Source: G965216255 sp965216255 (GTDB lineage: Bacteria > Bacteroidota > Rhodothermia > Rhodothermales > Bin80). From it: a DNA stretch of 64,000 nt. The stretch spans positions 3,472,001 through 3,536,000 of the forward strand of contig OZ244148.1 of NCBI GenBank assembly GCA_965216255.1, in the 5' to 3' direction. Positions 47,001 through 55,840 of this stretch are shown here, piece by piece; positions within the stretch are counted from its first letter, which is position 1, and the number at the start of each line of letters is the position of its first letter. The position numbers and the translations under genes are program-made. The notes below the pieces were generated by a model, which was not told where the DNA came from, ran no database searches, and saw only the letters and a program-made list of their open reading frames with translations.

Positions 47001-49266
47001 CAGAGCCGGATGCGAAGGCCACCGCCGGGAGCACGTCATCGTTAATGATGGTGGCCGTCGCAGAAGCGTTTGCCAAGTCCGCCCCGTTTTCTCCGGAAAG
47101 CACGACCGAGAACGTTTCGTTGCCTTCGACCAACTCGTCATCAATTAAGGGTACCGATATGGTCTTACTGGTCTGTCCGGCCGAGAATGTTAACGTCCCG
47201 GATGTCGACGTGTAGTCTGAGGGCTCCGTGGCCGATCCGTCGGCCGTTGCGTAGTCTACTGTTACGTCACCCGAACTAGCCGGCGACAGCGTTACGGCAA
47301 GAACGAGTGGCCCGGCGTTCTCAGACGCGCTGGCGTCCGCAATGGTCAAGGCCACCGCCGGGAGCACGTCATCGTTAATGATGGTGGCCGTCGCAGAAGC
47401 GTCTGCCAGGTCCGCCCCGACTGCTGCGGAAAGCTGGACGGAGAACGTTTCGTCGCCTTCGACCAACTCGTCATCAATTATGGGTACCGATATGGTCATA
47501 CTGGTCTCTCCGGGCGCGAATGTTAACGTCCCGGATGTCGACGTGTAGTCTGAGGGCTCCGTGGCCGATCCGTCGGCCGTTGCGTAGTCTACTGTTACGT
47601 TACCCGAACTAGCCGGCGACAGCGTTACGGCAAGAACGAGTGGCCCTGAGAACTCAGACACTCTGCCGTCCGCAATGGTCAAGGCCACCGCCGGGAGCAC
47701 GTCATCGTTAATGATGGTGGCCGTCGCGGAAGCGTCTGCCAGGTCCGCCCCGACTGCTGCGGAAAGCTGGACCGAGAACGTTTCGTCGCCTTCGACCAAC
47801 TCGTCATCAATTAAGGGTACCGATATGGTCATACTGGTCTCTCCGGGCGCGAATGTTAACGTCCCGGATGTCGACGTGTAGTCTGAGGGCTCCGTGGCCG
47901 ATCCGTCGGCCGTTGCGTAGTCTACTGTTACGTTACCCGAACTGGCCGGCGACAGCGTTACGGCAAGAACGAGTGGCCCGGCGTTCTCAGACGCGCTGGC
48001 GTCCGCAATGGTCAAGGCCACCGCCGGGAGCACGTCATCGTTAATGATGGTGGCCGTAGCAGAAGCGTCTGCCAGGTCCGCCCCGACTGCTGCGGAAAGC
48101 TGGACCGAGAACGTTTCGTCGCCTTCGACCAACTCGTCATCAATTAAGGGTACCGATATGGTCTTACTGGTCTCTCCGGCCATGAATGTTAACGTCCCGG
48201 ATGTCGACGTGTAGTCCAAGGCCTGCGTGGCCGTTCCATTTGCGGTAGCATAGTCTACTGTTACGTTATCCGAACTAGCCGGCGACAGCGTTACGGCAAG
48301 AACGAGTGGCCCGGCGTCTTCCGCGACCTGGTTATCGGCAATGGAGAGCGCAGGCGTGGAAGCGCCATCCAGAATCGTGCCCGTGGCTGATTGCTGGCCG
48401 AACGTGACGCCGTCGAGGGAGCTGGCAATCGCCACGAGAAATGTCTCGTCGCTTTCATCTACGCCGTCATCGGCGATGACCACCACAAACGTTTTTGAAG
48501 TCTGCAGGGCCTCGAACGTCAGCGTTTCGAAGGCCTCCGTGAAATCCGTCCCGGGCGTAGCCGTGAAGCCGCTGGTTCCTGTGAATGCGACCACCTCTAT
48601 GGCTTGGGCGGACTGTCCATTCAACGTTACGGGAAAGCTCACGCGCCCCGCACTCTCATAGGCACTCGCATCCGCAATGGAAATCGCCGGCACCGGGTCG
48701 TCGTCATAGATCGTCATGGGGAGAGTTCCAGTGCCAATGTTAGAACCCTCACTTGGGTTGGAGAATGTTACTAGGAATACCTCTTCGAGCTCGTTGATGT
48801 TGTCGTTTATAGTGGGAATAGTTACGCTTGCCCTCTGGACGTTAGCAGGAATGGTTAACGTCATACTGACGGCTACATAATCCTTTCCGGCAACCGCGGT
48901 GTCGTCTCCTGTGGCAATATCCACGCTTACGGCAAACGGCGCTATTGGGGTCAATGTAACATCAAATACCAAGGATTCACCTTCGCACACCCCCCCGCCG
49001 GGTACTGGATCCGGGCAGGCCGCGCCATTCATGGCTGCACTTTTCAAGACCGCAGTTTCCAAGCTGATTTCCACTCTTTCGGACTCATCCCCGTAGAGAG
49101 GCGAGAGGCCATCATCTTGCCCATTGTCGGCTCTCTTCAAAGAGAGCTCATCGGGTTGCGCCAAGATTTGGGGCGCAGACCTTTTTTGCTGCGAAGCGCT
49201 TTCTCCAGCAGTCAGAATGCAGGCAAGCAGAAAAATTATACTACAGTGGCCTATCGTGGGAGTCAT
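41032..49266 (-). CDS. Giant Calx-beta repeat surface protein with outer-membrane barrel, paralogue 2
   Basis: Start chosen at ATG 49266, which is followed by MTPTIGHCSIIFLLACILTA, a signal peptide closely related to that of paralogue 1; the frame opens at 49446. About 2,744 aa. More than 18 Calx-beta-type domains are followed by the ITVS/VIIEP-type domains, the WLARFGRTVGSQ linker and a barrel ending LLRGVLDW. The N-terminal third contains 4 tandem near-identical 333-bp units and 3 tandem 666-bp units (alternating domain types). It is probably a long calcium-binding adhesin displayed on the outer membrane (inference). It is followed by a dead ASST copy, whereas paralogue 1 is followed by a live one. 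Confidence 0.87.
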   Translation of the reverse strand: MTPTIGHCSIIFLLACILTAGESASQQKRSAPQILAQPDELSLKRADNGQDDGLSPLYGDESERVEISLETAVLKSAAMNGAACPDPVPGGGVCEGESLVFDVTLTPIAPFAVSVDIATGDDTAVAGKDYVAVSMTLTIPANVQRASVTIPTINDNINELEEVFLVTFSNPSEGSNIGTGTLPMTIYDDDPVPAISIADASAYESAGRVSFPVTLNGQSAQAIEVVAFTGTSGFTATPGTDFTEAFETLTFEALQTSKTFVVVIADDGVDESDETFLVAIASSLDGVTFGQQSATGTILDGASTPALSIADNQVAEDAGPLVLAVTLSPASSDNVTVDYATANGTATQALDYTSTSGTLTFMAGETSKTISVPLIDDELVEGDETFSVQLSAAVGADLADASATATIINDDVLPAVALTIADASASENAGPLVLAVTLSPASSGNVTVDYATADGSATEPSDYTSTSGTLTFAPGETSMTISVPLIDDELVEGDETFSVQLSAAVGADLADASATATIINDDVLPAVALTIADGRVSEFSGPLVLAVTLSPASSGNVTVDYATADGSATEPSDYTSTSGTLTFAPGETSMTISVPIIDDELVEGDETFSVQLSAAVGADLADASATATIINDDVLPAVALTIADASASENAGPLVLAVTLSPASSGDVTVDYATADGSATEPSDYTSTSGTLTFSAGQTSKTISVPLIDDELVEGNETFSVVLSGENGADLANASATATIINDDVLPAVAFASGSATTVNECAGDVSFTVVLEPSSAEAVAVDYATSDGTASASEDYEHAAGTINFGIGETQKTVIVPILADNTSETAETFDIALSNPVNATLGSNNSLSVSIENAACQIDMTIADASASEDAGTMTFAVTLSLQATETITVSYATADGSATQALDYTSTSGTLTFTAGETSKTISVPLIDDELVEGDETFSVQLSAAVGADLADASATATIINDDGLPAVAFASGSATTVNECAGDVSFTVVLEPGSAEAVAVDYATSDGTASASEDYEHAAGTINFGIGETEKTVIVPILADNTSETAETFDIALSNPVNATLGSNNSLSVSIENAACQIDMTIADASASEDAGTMTFAVTLSLQATETITVDYATADGSATQALDYTSTSGTLTFTAGETSKTISVPLIDDELVEGDETFSVQLSAAVGADLADASATATIINDDGLPAVAFASGSATTVNECAGEVSFTVVLEPSSAEAVAVDYATSDGTASASEDYEHAAGTINFGIGETQKTVIVPILADNTSETAETFDIALSNPVNATLGSNNSLSVSIENAACQVEMAIADASASEGAGTMTFAVTLSFQATETITVDYATADGSATQALDYTSTSGTLTFTAGETSKTISVPIIDDELVEGNETFSVQLSAPVGADLADASATATIINDDGLPAVAFASGSATMVSECAGDVSFTVVLEPGSDDAVAVAYATSDGTANADEDYEHAAGTINFGVGETERTVIVPILADNISENVERFYIALSDPVNATLGFNARLSVSIANTACQIEMAIADASAPEGAGTMTFAVTLSLQTTEIITVGYATADATAKAGLDYSASSGQLTFNARDTEQTISVPILDDAHPELNETFTLTLSGISNTDFVKLATGSATGTIRDDDGVRLSIADASVAEDSGPMRFPVSLSAPLTEEMQVDYTTSDGTAEAASDYTATSGTLMFGVGETVQTILVPIQADTEIEVDEGFSVTLSGLSVAAITLLRETATGTIQNDDFPSVSVADTVVVENAGHATFTVKLSEASKLAATLRYSTSDGTAEAGADFLMSGGALTFEPGVTKRTIDVPVLEDELDEEDEAFTFSLEDPVGLVLADGTATGTIVDNDDPPTLSISDATAAESEGSMAFTVRLDAASGTIVSMQFATSDGTAKAGTDYEESAGTVTFKPGELTQTVSVAVLEDAVDEDDETLEVVLSDPVNVSVIDGTAIGTITDDDGPPGLFIADATASEGDELIAFAVRLDAKSQREVTAQFATSDGSAKAETDYTAQMRTITFVAGDTTQMVTVPVLNDFVAEDLEDFTVALTSPVNATIKDGGATGRISDDDTKGVTVSNTALEILEGSSKAYGVALATQPTANVNVDVGGIAGDVSVDKTRLAFTPDTWNVAQTVTVLAAEDDDAVPDDVVTLTHSATGGDYDGLPGGTVAVTIRENDATGVIIEPTVLAIQEGSSESYTVILTSKPTGQVTVSMTADLSSTDVLVNQSVLAFSPENWDEAQSVVVTALDDADATTDDPISLPHTVGGADYDGVHADAVLLTITEDETTWDAISVDWLARFGRTVGSQAVTTIGSRLTDVTPSPASVRLGNSPQVGTGFGPESGSTGLGQQRLHPGRLLRQSSFDVSSTLKSDDSVDRFSTWGRVEDMRFMGTGTDYDINGDVVTGFVGTDYERNRFLVGLGASYAHAAGGYDFGIGTDGQGSITTSLISVYPYARYRFTSRILGWGLIGYGRGSLTLTEDVSGMDEVTDVTMRMAGMGAQGSLVSASNAGGLDLVVKSDAFVVRAKSEDVEALAQSYGDVLKIRLAVEGSYRIRIGTSSAATPSLEIAARQDAGDAETGTGMEIVGALRFTGGGLTFEAAARRLMIQRDRTYEEWGLGGLLRFTSGTAGRGLTLAVRPTAGRSSTGADLLWMSRDMPRPGSVRASPPRRLATEVGYGMGVAGNSGSITPYAAIELSGARSRAVRVGGRWRMGSSLSVHLEGGRRTGYFGAASHQVLLRGVLDW
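44996..46993 (-). repeat. Three tandem 666-bp units (two Calx-beta domains each, paralogue 2)
   Basis: Period 666 bp (44996, 45662, 46328, then 46994). Each unit pairs an AFASGSATTVNECAGDVSF-type domain with a DMTIADASASEDAGTMTF-type domain. Confidence 0.87.
47009..48340 (-). repeat. Tandem array of four 333-bp Calx-beta units (paralogue 2)
   Basis: The same sequence recurs with a strict 333-bp (111-codon) period (for example at 47348, 47681, 48014), each unit encoding one domain of the type ALTIADASASENAGPLVLAV. Units differ at only a few positions. Confidence 0.88.
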
Positions 49267-49672
49267 TTGTTTTCGGAGTTTGGGTTCCAGATCACTCGTG
49301 GCAAAACGGCTGGAAGAGGCGGCATGGCACATGCAAAATGCTTGGGCAAAGCTCTCTGGGATGCTCCGCAACCGGAGGCTCATTGTGGCCCCGCCGTATT
49401 CACCAGAATCTTCAGGGACGTTCGGAGGAACTGGCAGCGGCTTCACAGATTGCCCTTAAGTCTGTGATTATCAGGGTATTGTGAGGGATACTCTCTTGCA
49501 TTCAAGTGTGCTACTTCTCGGCCGGCGATGCACAACTAATGTGAATGCAGGGTATGCTAGAGCCCCTTAGTTTGTTTCTTGTCTCTACTTCAATAGACCG
49601 GTAAGTCTTGTGTTCCATACTGCGATCTGTTGGGCTTATGGCACCGGACGGATGTTATTTGTGGTATTGCGG

Positions 49673-50444
49673 TTACCCTGTAGTTCCGGGCGCGCTTCTG
49701 TACATGCTAGAGTACCGCTTTCCGACGGGAAATCGGCGTGTTTCTATCGTGCCTCTCAGTGCTCGTGAGCGTACGGCACTCACGCTTGTTCGCAGCGTGG
49801 CAGCAAGTTCAGCGGCAGTCACGTAGCCTTCCTTGCGGACTTTGGCGCGTTGGCGATGGATGCGTCTGGCTTTGTTCAGGCGCAACCGTATACTTGTGAT
49901 GCTCTTCTTGGTGAACGGATCGCCGCGGGAATCCCGGTAGCCGCGTCCATTAAGTTCGGCGGCTGCCTTTACATCGGAAAGCCCTGCTTCCAGCAGGCTC
50001 TCGAGATCAGCAAGGGCCTCTTTTGAAGCGTCGGGCCGCACGACGGCTCCCCGGGGCAGGGGCAAGGCGGCCGGCGGCAGCGTGTGGGTCTTACCGCCGC
50101 GAAGTCGCAAGCCTATGTGCAGCTTGTAGCCCTCGCGAGCCAGAGTCATGTCCTCGATGAGCAACCGCAGCAGCCGCTTGCGGTCCACAATCCCAGTAGA
50201 GGGAGCCTCCCAGACGTTCCGGAAGTCACGGGCAAGCCCCAGGATACGGTCCTCTTGGTGGGTATCGGTCATGCTTTGGTGCTCCCTGCGCCTGGATTCG
50301 CGCTCTGCTATCGCCTCATCCAACGTGGCCAGACGCGTATTCCAGTCAGCTTCCAGAGAGGCGGCCACGAGTCGATTCCTGGGATCCACCTCCATATAGC
50401 GAGCGCGGGCCAGGTCAGCCTGGTAACGCAAGGCCTCAATGCGC
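49673..50444 (-). pseudogene. Large serine recombinase, C-terminal fragment
   Basis: About 257 codons remain on the minus strand: YQADLARARYMEVDPRNRLV, VAASLEADWNTRLATLDEAI, ILGLARDFRNVWEAPST, DRKRLLRLLIEDMTLAREGY, LRLRGGKTHTL. This is the region after the zinc-ribbon in recombinases of mobile elements. The catalytic resolvase domain is missing because the gene is cut at 50445, exactly where the second duplication copy begins. Distal sequence contains GLSDVKAAAELNGRGYRDSR and a helix-turn-helix-like end. Non-functional. Confidence 0.75.
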
Positions 50445-50862
50445 TGCCTTCCATGGGCATAACACGCGGCCCATTTTCATGTCTCTGATTGCCAGTTGTG
50501 CGGTGAGCGGCGCCATGTTGGAGGCCGAGTTGCGCAGCGGTACCCAAAGTGTGGTTCGGGATTGTTACAAGTTTATCCGGCACGTAGCGCTGCAGGTGCG
50601 CCGCCATGTGGCCGACCGCGTCCTTGCTGGATGCGGGCTTTAATAAGTGGAGAGCTCTACGACAAGCTGGAGCGCGCCGGTTACGTCATGCGCCTCAGAG
50701 ACAACACCGCTTTGAGCAGGCTGGCGGATCCACACCTGGCGCGTGGCCAACCGGGGCAGCGGCAGTACCACGAACTAAGTGAAGTCGCACGTGCCGCTTC
50801 GTGCTCGTGGTGGAGCCCACACCGGGCGAACTGTTTGCCCGGCATTGCTTTCTGCTTACGGA
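50445..50862 (+). pseudogene. Degenerate IS1380-family transposase fragment (copy 2)
   Basis: Near-identical to 37431-37847. One extra base near 50645 (TAATAAGTGG against TAATAGTGG) further alters the frame. Confidence 0.65.
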
Positions 50863-51194
50863 ACTACCTCGTTGTTGCGACGGAGTTTTACCGTGCCCTG
50901 AACACGTCCCGACACGATGATAGTATCATCCAGGGGGTTGTACACCAATCCGTTGGCGTGGAACCAGTCCCGCCTGTTGGTTGACCAGGTACGCCGCTTG
51001 TTGTCGAGGACCTGATTTAGATCCCACACCTGTACGATGGCGCCGGATACCCTGTCAACTTCGAGGATGTGGTCCTCTATGGTGGGTAACCCGTGCTTGG
51101 TGGCCGTGATCAGGAAATTGCCGTCTGGCTTTTCTATGACGTTGTGGTGGAAGCCATAGCCAGGCAAAGGCCAGGTATTGATCACGTGCCCTAG
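50863..51194 (-). pseudogene. ASST remnant, distal part (duplicate copy 2)
   Basis: Same segment as 37848 onward. The IS1380 element interrupts it at the CTAG target (51191-51194). It continues at 52983. Confidence 0.82.
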
Positions 51195-52982
51195 CCCGAA
51201 TAGCTCACCAGTGCAGTTAAGAATGGAACTCTAACCAGACCTAAGTGTATGATATACAGTCATTTCTAACCACAATGTGCATCGCACGTGAACAACACAG
51301 ACTGTTATACTGAAGAGCTTCGTTTCGAGGACTTGGGACGCCGTAAAGTGGTCGCAAAGTTCGACGGCGGCGCTATGTCCTCGGACGCAGGTTTGTTGCT
51401 GTTACGCGAGGCCGACCGCATGTTCAACGTCATCGGCCGCTTGGCCGCCTGTTTCACGGATCACCGCAATCCGAGCAGGGTCGAACATTCCGTAGAGGCG
51501 ATGCTCAGGCAACGTGTCTACGGGATATGCTTGGGCTACGAAGACGTGAACGACCATGACCGCCTGCGCGACGATGCTGTGTTAGCCATGGGTGTGGGCT
51601 GCAAAGATGTAACGGGTGCGCACCGGGTACGGGAACGTGATCAAGGGCATCCGCTGGCGGGTTCCAGTACACTGAACCGACTGGAGCTTGGCTCAAAGGA
51701 AACGGCTGCATCGCATAGATACAAGCGCATCGTAGCGGATCCTGAAAAGATCGACGCCATGCTCTCGGACTTGTTCATGGATATAACGCACGAACAGCCA
51801 GAGCACATCGTATTGGATCTCGATGCTACAGATGACCCGATTCATGGTAAACAGGAGGAGGGGTTCTTTCATGGATACTATGGTCACTATTGCTACTTAC
51901 CGCTGTATATCATTAGCGGAATGCATGTGTTGACAGCTCGTCTGCGCCCCTCGAACATTGACGCATCAAAGGGCTCCGTAGAGGAATTAACGGCGGTGGT
52001 AGCGCGTATCCGTGCGCGGTGGCCGGACGTACCCATCTGGATTCGTGGAGACGCAGGCTATTGCCGCGAAGATATCATGGCATGGTGCGAAGCGCAGGGC
52101 CTGCACTATATCTTGGGTATGGCTCTCAATAGTCGGCTAAAGGACATAGTTGACGAGGCTATGCAGCAAAGTCGGACCACATGCGAGGCCAGCGGGCAGC
52201 CTTCGCGGCGCTTCCGCAGCTTCGAGTACCAAACGAATGAAAGCTGGAGCTGTCCTCGGCGCGTGGTAGCCAAGGCGGAATGGTTGCCTGGATCGCGCGG
52301 CTATAACGCGCGATTTGTGGTTACCAATTATGGTGAAGACGTCTACGACGCCCGCACGGTATATGAGGATTTGTATTGCGCGCGTGGAGACATGGAGAAC
52401 CGGCTCAAGGAGCAGCAGCTTTCACTGTTCGCTGACCGAACCTCTACGTCCTTGATGCAGAGCAACCAACTGCGCCTGTACTATTCTACTGTCGCCAATA
52501 TCCTGATGAGCATCATCAAGGTCTATGGCTTGCAGGACACAGTGATGGCTCAGGCGCAGTGCGGTACTATTCGAGATCGGCTGTTCAAGATCGCAGTACG
52601 GGTTGTGGTAAGCTTTCGCCGTCTCCGCCTGTACTTGCCCTCGGCATATCCGTGGCAGCAGCTGTTCTCTCGCGTGCTTAGCAACTTGCGTGGCGCTGTG
52701 CACGCCACCACGGTTGCCTCACCTCCATAGACACTTTCTGGCCCGACCTATTCCAGAGATTGATAGACTCCACTTTGTGGTTGCTGGATACGTGTATCCA
52801 AGAAGCACGGGTAGGCGAACAAACGCTCAGTTTCCCGCTCGAAGCGTGCCCAAAACAGCGCTTACTACCGCCGACTAAACGCTTCAGAAATCGGGGATCA
52901 GCATTCGCGTTCCCAGACTGTGACCCATTGCCTACAAACACCTCCAATCCCGGCGATTCAAGATCTTGGTGAGCGATGCGGG
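51195..52982 (+). mobile_element. IS1380-family insertion sequence, complete, 1,788 bp
   Basis: Imperfect inverted ends (CCCGAATAGCTCACCAG left; CCCGCATCGCTCACCAAG as complement of the right) are flanked by the 4-bp duplication CTAG (51191-51194 and 52983-52986), which is single in the uninterrupted copy near 38180. The transposase is intact. It was inserted after the segmental duplication, since copy 1 lacks it. Confidence 0.9.
51288..52730 (+). CDS. IS1380-family transposase
   Basis: 480 aa, full length for the family. Catalytic triad region: HIVLDLDATDDPIHGKQEEG (first Asp), VPIWIRGDAGYCREDIM (second Asp) and YCARGDMENRLKEQQLSLFA (Glu). N-terminal SSDAGLLLLREADRMFNVIG and GYEDVNDHDRLRDDAVLAM are diagnostic. 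The start at ATG 51294 instead of 51288 is equally possible. Intact, with no frameshift. Confidence 0.95.
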   Translation: MNNTDCYTEELRFEDLGRRKVVAKFDGGAMSSDAGLLLLREADRMFNVIGRLAACFTDHRNPSRVEHSVEAMLRQRVYGICLGYEDVNDHDRLRDDAVLAMGVGCKDVTGAHRVRERDQGHPLAGSSTLNRLELGSKETAASHRYKRIVADPEKIDAMLSDLFMDITHEQPEHIVLDLDATDDPIHGKQEEGFFHGYYGHYCYLPLYIISGMHVLTARLRPSNIDASKGSVEELTAVVARIRARWPDVPIWIRGDAGYCREDIMAWCEAQGLHYILGMALNSRLKDIVDEAMQQSRTTCEASGQPSRRFRSFEYQTNESWSCPRRVVAKAEWLPGSRGYNARFVVTNYGEDVYDARTVYEDLYCARGDMENRLKEQQLSLFADRTSTSLMQSNQLRLYYSTVANILMSIIKVYGLQDTVMAQAQCGTIRDRLFKIAVRVVVSFRRLRLYLPSAYPWQQLFSRVLSNLRGAVHATTVASPP

Positions 52983-53281
52983 CTAGCATGTCCATTTCCA
53001 CAATCTGCCCCGTTCTACCGTCTCCGAAGTACAGGTTTCCGTTTGCCAGCCACTCAATTCCGACATCATAAAACAAATTGGAAAGGGAGGGGTGGGCAGA
53101 GAGATCCAGGTACCACCGGATGTCACCGGCTGCATCGAAGTTTAAAGGAATCTGTGCGTCCGTGTGTTTGCTCTGCCCAAAATAGCTGACCAGATTCATA
53201 CCGGGCTTCATGGCGCCCCGGCTAGCGGTTTCAATGGTGATGCGGGGTACGGCAAAGGAGGTGGCTGTGCCGTGATCTCAT
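52983..53281 (-). pseudogene. ASST remnant, middle part (duplicate copy 2)
   Basis: Continuation of the ASST duplicate between the IS1380 element and the second IS1634-type element. It matches 38176-38474 almost base for base. Confidence 0.82.
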
Positions 53282-55360
53282 CGGAACTTTGTAATTGTTT
53301 AGTTTCGGAAAGCCAGTAAACCCCTTTAAAACAGCGAGGTAAGCTCACTGCCCTATTCTATGACACTACAGTTTTGTGGTCGTGTTGCGTGCGCCTTGTA
53401 GACGTTGTGGTTGGATTGCAGTCCCATAACCATAGCGATGCGTCGCTGGAGGGGACCCGGATCTGCATCCCGCTTCAGCAGAATGCAGGTGCGCCCCTCT
53501 TTTGGTTATACCGTGGTGATGCGCTGCCACTGGTTGAGCTCAAACTGCAGCGTAGCCCAACTGCTGTGGATGTGGTACTGCATGGAGCTGCGTGCCAATA
53601 AGGTGTACTGCGTGATAAGCCAACACCGAAAGGAAGATATGCGTCTCAATGCGTGTATCCCGGCTGTGGTATATGGGACGCATACCCAGTTCTGACTTTA
53701 ACGTCCGAAACGTACGCTCAATGTCTGCCAGCTGCCAGTAGGTGCGGGCGACCCTTGAGGCGGCCCAGTCCGTGTGACTGGTACGCAAGACGTAGCCGCC
53801 TGCGTCTTCTGCTTAAACGCGGCCTTGTGCGTAAACGTCACCGCCTCGGTCAGTGTACTGTCCTTTTTTCGCTCGACCTCAATGGTATACTGGTAGGCGA
53901 CATGCTTGTGTTTTTCGATCTCACGAGCGAGCCTGCGCTGTAGCTTGCCATAGTCCTTGACGCAGCGCGGCTTCGAGGGGCCCCTCATGCAGTTTCGTGA
54001 GTGCGGCTTCAAATTTTGCACGCCTGGCGCCCAGTATGCTGTCACCGGTGCTCTTGCGCGCCGCACTTTGCAGGTAGTATCGCGCCTCTTCATCCTTGCC
54101 CTCCATGCGCCAGACTTTGATGGCGATGCCGCTGTTGCAGCACTCATCGGGCGTATCCTCTGGTGCGGGCGGCGTCTTGCTGCGCTGCACATAAATCCAA
54201 TCCAGACCTTTTTCCTTTAAAAACAGCAGATTGGCACGGGTGGCGATGCCCGCGTCCATGATTACGCTCACCCGGGTGCTGCTGCGCTCCTCCACAGCTT
54301 TCTGCAGCGTCTTGGGTTCGCTCGCATTGCCGGGAAGGATGCGCGCGCTACGCACAAATCCGGACGCCTCCAGCGTTAAGGCTAACGTCACCAGCGGGCT
54401 GTTCGATCGCTTCTCCTTGCTGCGTCCATATTCCAGGAGCGCACCTTTCTTGCGAGCGGGCTAGAAGGTGTTGGTCAGCTCGAAAAGAAGGAGCGTTTCG
54501 CTGAAGCCAAGTAACTGTTTCGCATTGTCATATAGCCCGTGCTGCATCGCGCAGCGCATAAAGCCGATCGCCGGCCCGATACAGCGTGCTTTCGCACGGC
54601 ACCTCCAGGTCCACCAGTTCCAAAATTGCGGAGGCGTCCTTCATCCAGCGCTGCGTACGGGCTTCACTCCCGGGTGCCATCATGCGCCCAACCACGAGCA
54701 CCATGCGAATATCCTTTTCTGGCATGCCCATACTGCGCAACAGCGCCGCAAAGCCGAGTTGCTTCAAGGCTTGCAGACATGCGCGCTCGCCCCCGACCCG
54801 TGCGCACATCCGTATGATGCACTGTATCGGTAATGATGGCGTCGCGCCCGGCGTTCACATCGTACCCCTTCTCGCGCAGGCGGCGGACGATCTCGGCTGC
54901 GGTGCGCACCAGCTTTTCATCTTCCAGCGGCAGCATTTGCTGCCCACGCAGCGTAGCTGCCACCCGATTGGGTCAGCACTGGCCAGTCGGCCTCTGGATT
55001 ATCGAAGTCTTGTCCGAGGTTAAGGATCCTCTTCTGCTTGGGCATGCCCTTGACACGCCGGTTTTCGAGCAGGCCGTATCCGAGTTGCCGCTTGCCGTTA
55101 TTGAGCTTATGACTCCGCTATCGGATGTACATCGCGCTGCATACAGGTGATGAGTCAAGTTAAAGCAAGGCGCCGCGGTTAATGCGAAGATACAATGCAT
55201 ACCACAAACAAAGCACTACATTGGGCATTGCGGGCCGTACTTCACAAGTCACATGTATGCACGCCATGTCTATTCGAGTCGATTCGAGCGGATTGGTGCC
55301 CAATACGCTGGAATTGGTAGTACTCAGCCCCAATCCTAGGTCGGAAATGGCAAGGTTCCG
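53282..55360 (-). mobile_element. IS1634-family element, decayed (copy 2)
   Basis: Same ends (CGGAACTTTG / CAAGGTTCCG) and same TCAT flanks (53278-53281, 55361-55364) as copy 1. The transposase is more broken than in copy 1, with extra frameshifts near 53976, 54463 and 54800. It shared its insertion event with copy 1, before the duplication. Confidence 0.72.
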
Positions 55361-55609
55361 TCATGACCGGCTTCTCCGATCAAGGTAGCGTCTGGTTCGA
55401 AGAATCGCAGAATGACCGGTTGGGTTGGGAGTAATGTTTAAGTTGGCGATGAGATCATCCACGGGATTTACTGCACCTTCCATTGGACTGGAATCGCACG
55501 CCGCAATCATGCCACCTAGTGTAGCCATGGCCCCGTACAATAGCAGGATGGTCCCGATGCGCCGTCTTGTGGAGCAAGGCCAAGTAGCACTATTGGGCCA
55601 GGCTTAGTG
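55361..55609 (-). pseudogene. ASST remnant, 5' part (duplicate copy 2)
   Basis: Equivalent of 40552-40800, with the same internal deletion and frameshift, so the damage predates the duplication. Confidence 0.78.
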
Positions 55610-55840
55610 AAAGGCATCCAACACGGCTTGAATGAGGCAGAGAACGAGGGAATCTAGCGAAAAGCATGTTGGGCGCGCCGATCTGCGAGTACGATGCTCG
55701 GAGAGCGCGCCGAACCTCTTGACTTCTTGCCCTAGGTCACGATTGTATGGGCGCGGGCAGCGATTGTGCAACGATGGAACCGGGAGCAAGACTTGCCTTG
55801 CGGAGCTGTACCCACGGCGCTCGCGTTAACGCAACTGGCT

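Larger units (their letters stand above)
37431..48360. repeat. Segmental duplication, copy 1
   Basis: Near-identical to 50445-63500, apart from the IS1380 element (in copy 2 only), one extra 333-bp unit in copy 2 and small changes. The left edge is sharp at TGCCTTCCATGGG (37431 and 50445). The right edge falls at the end of the 333-bp array in the Calx-beta gene. Confidence 0.85.

Noticed and set aside
44996..48340. CRISPR array because of regular repeats
   Set aside because: Units are 333 or 666 bp, in frame and coding, without short repeats separated by unique spacers; no cas genes are present.
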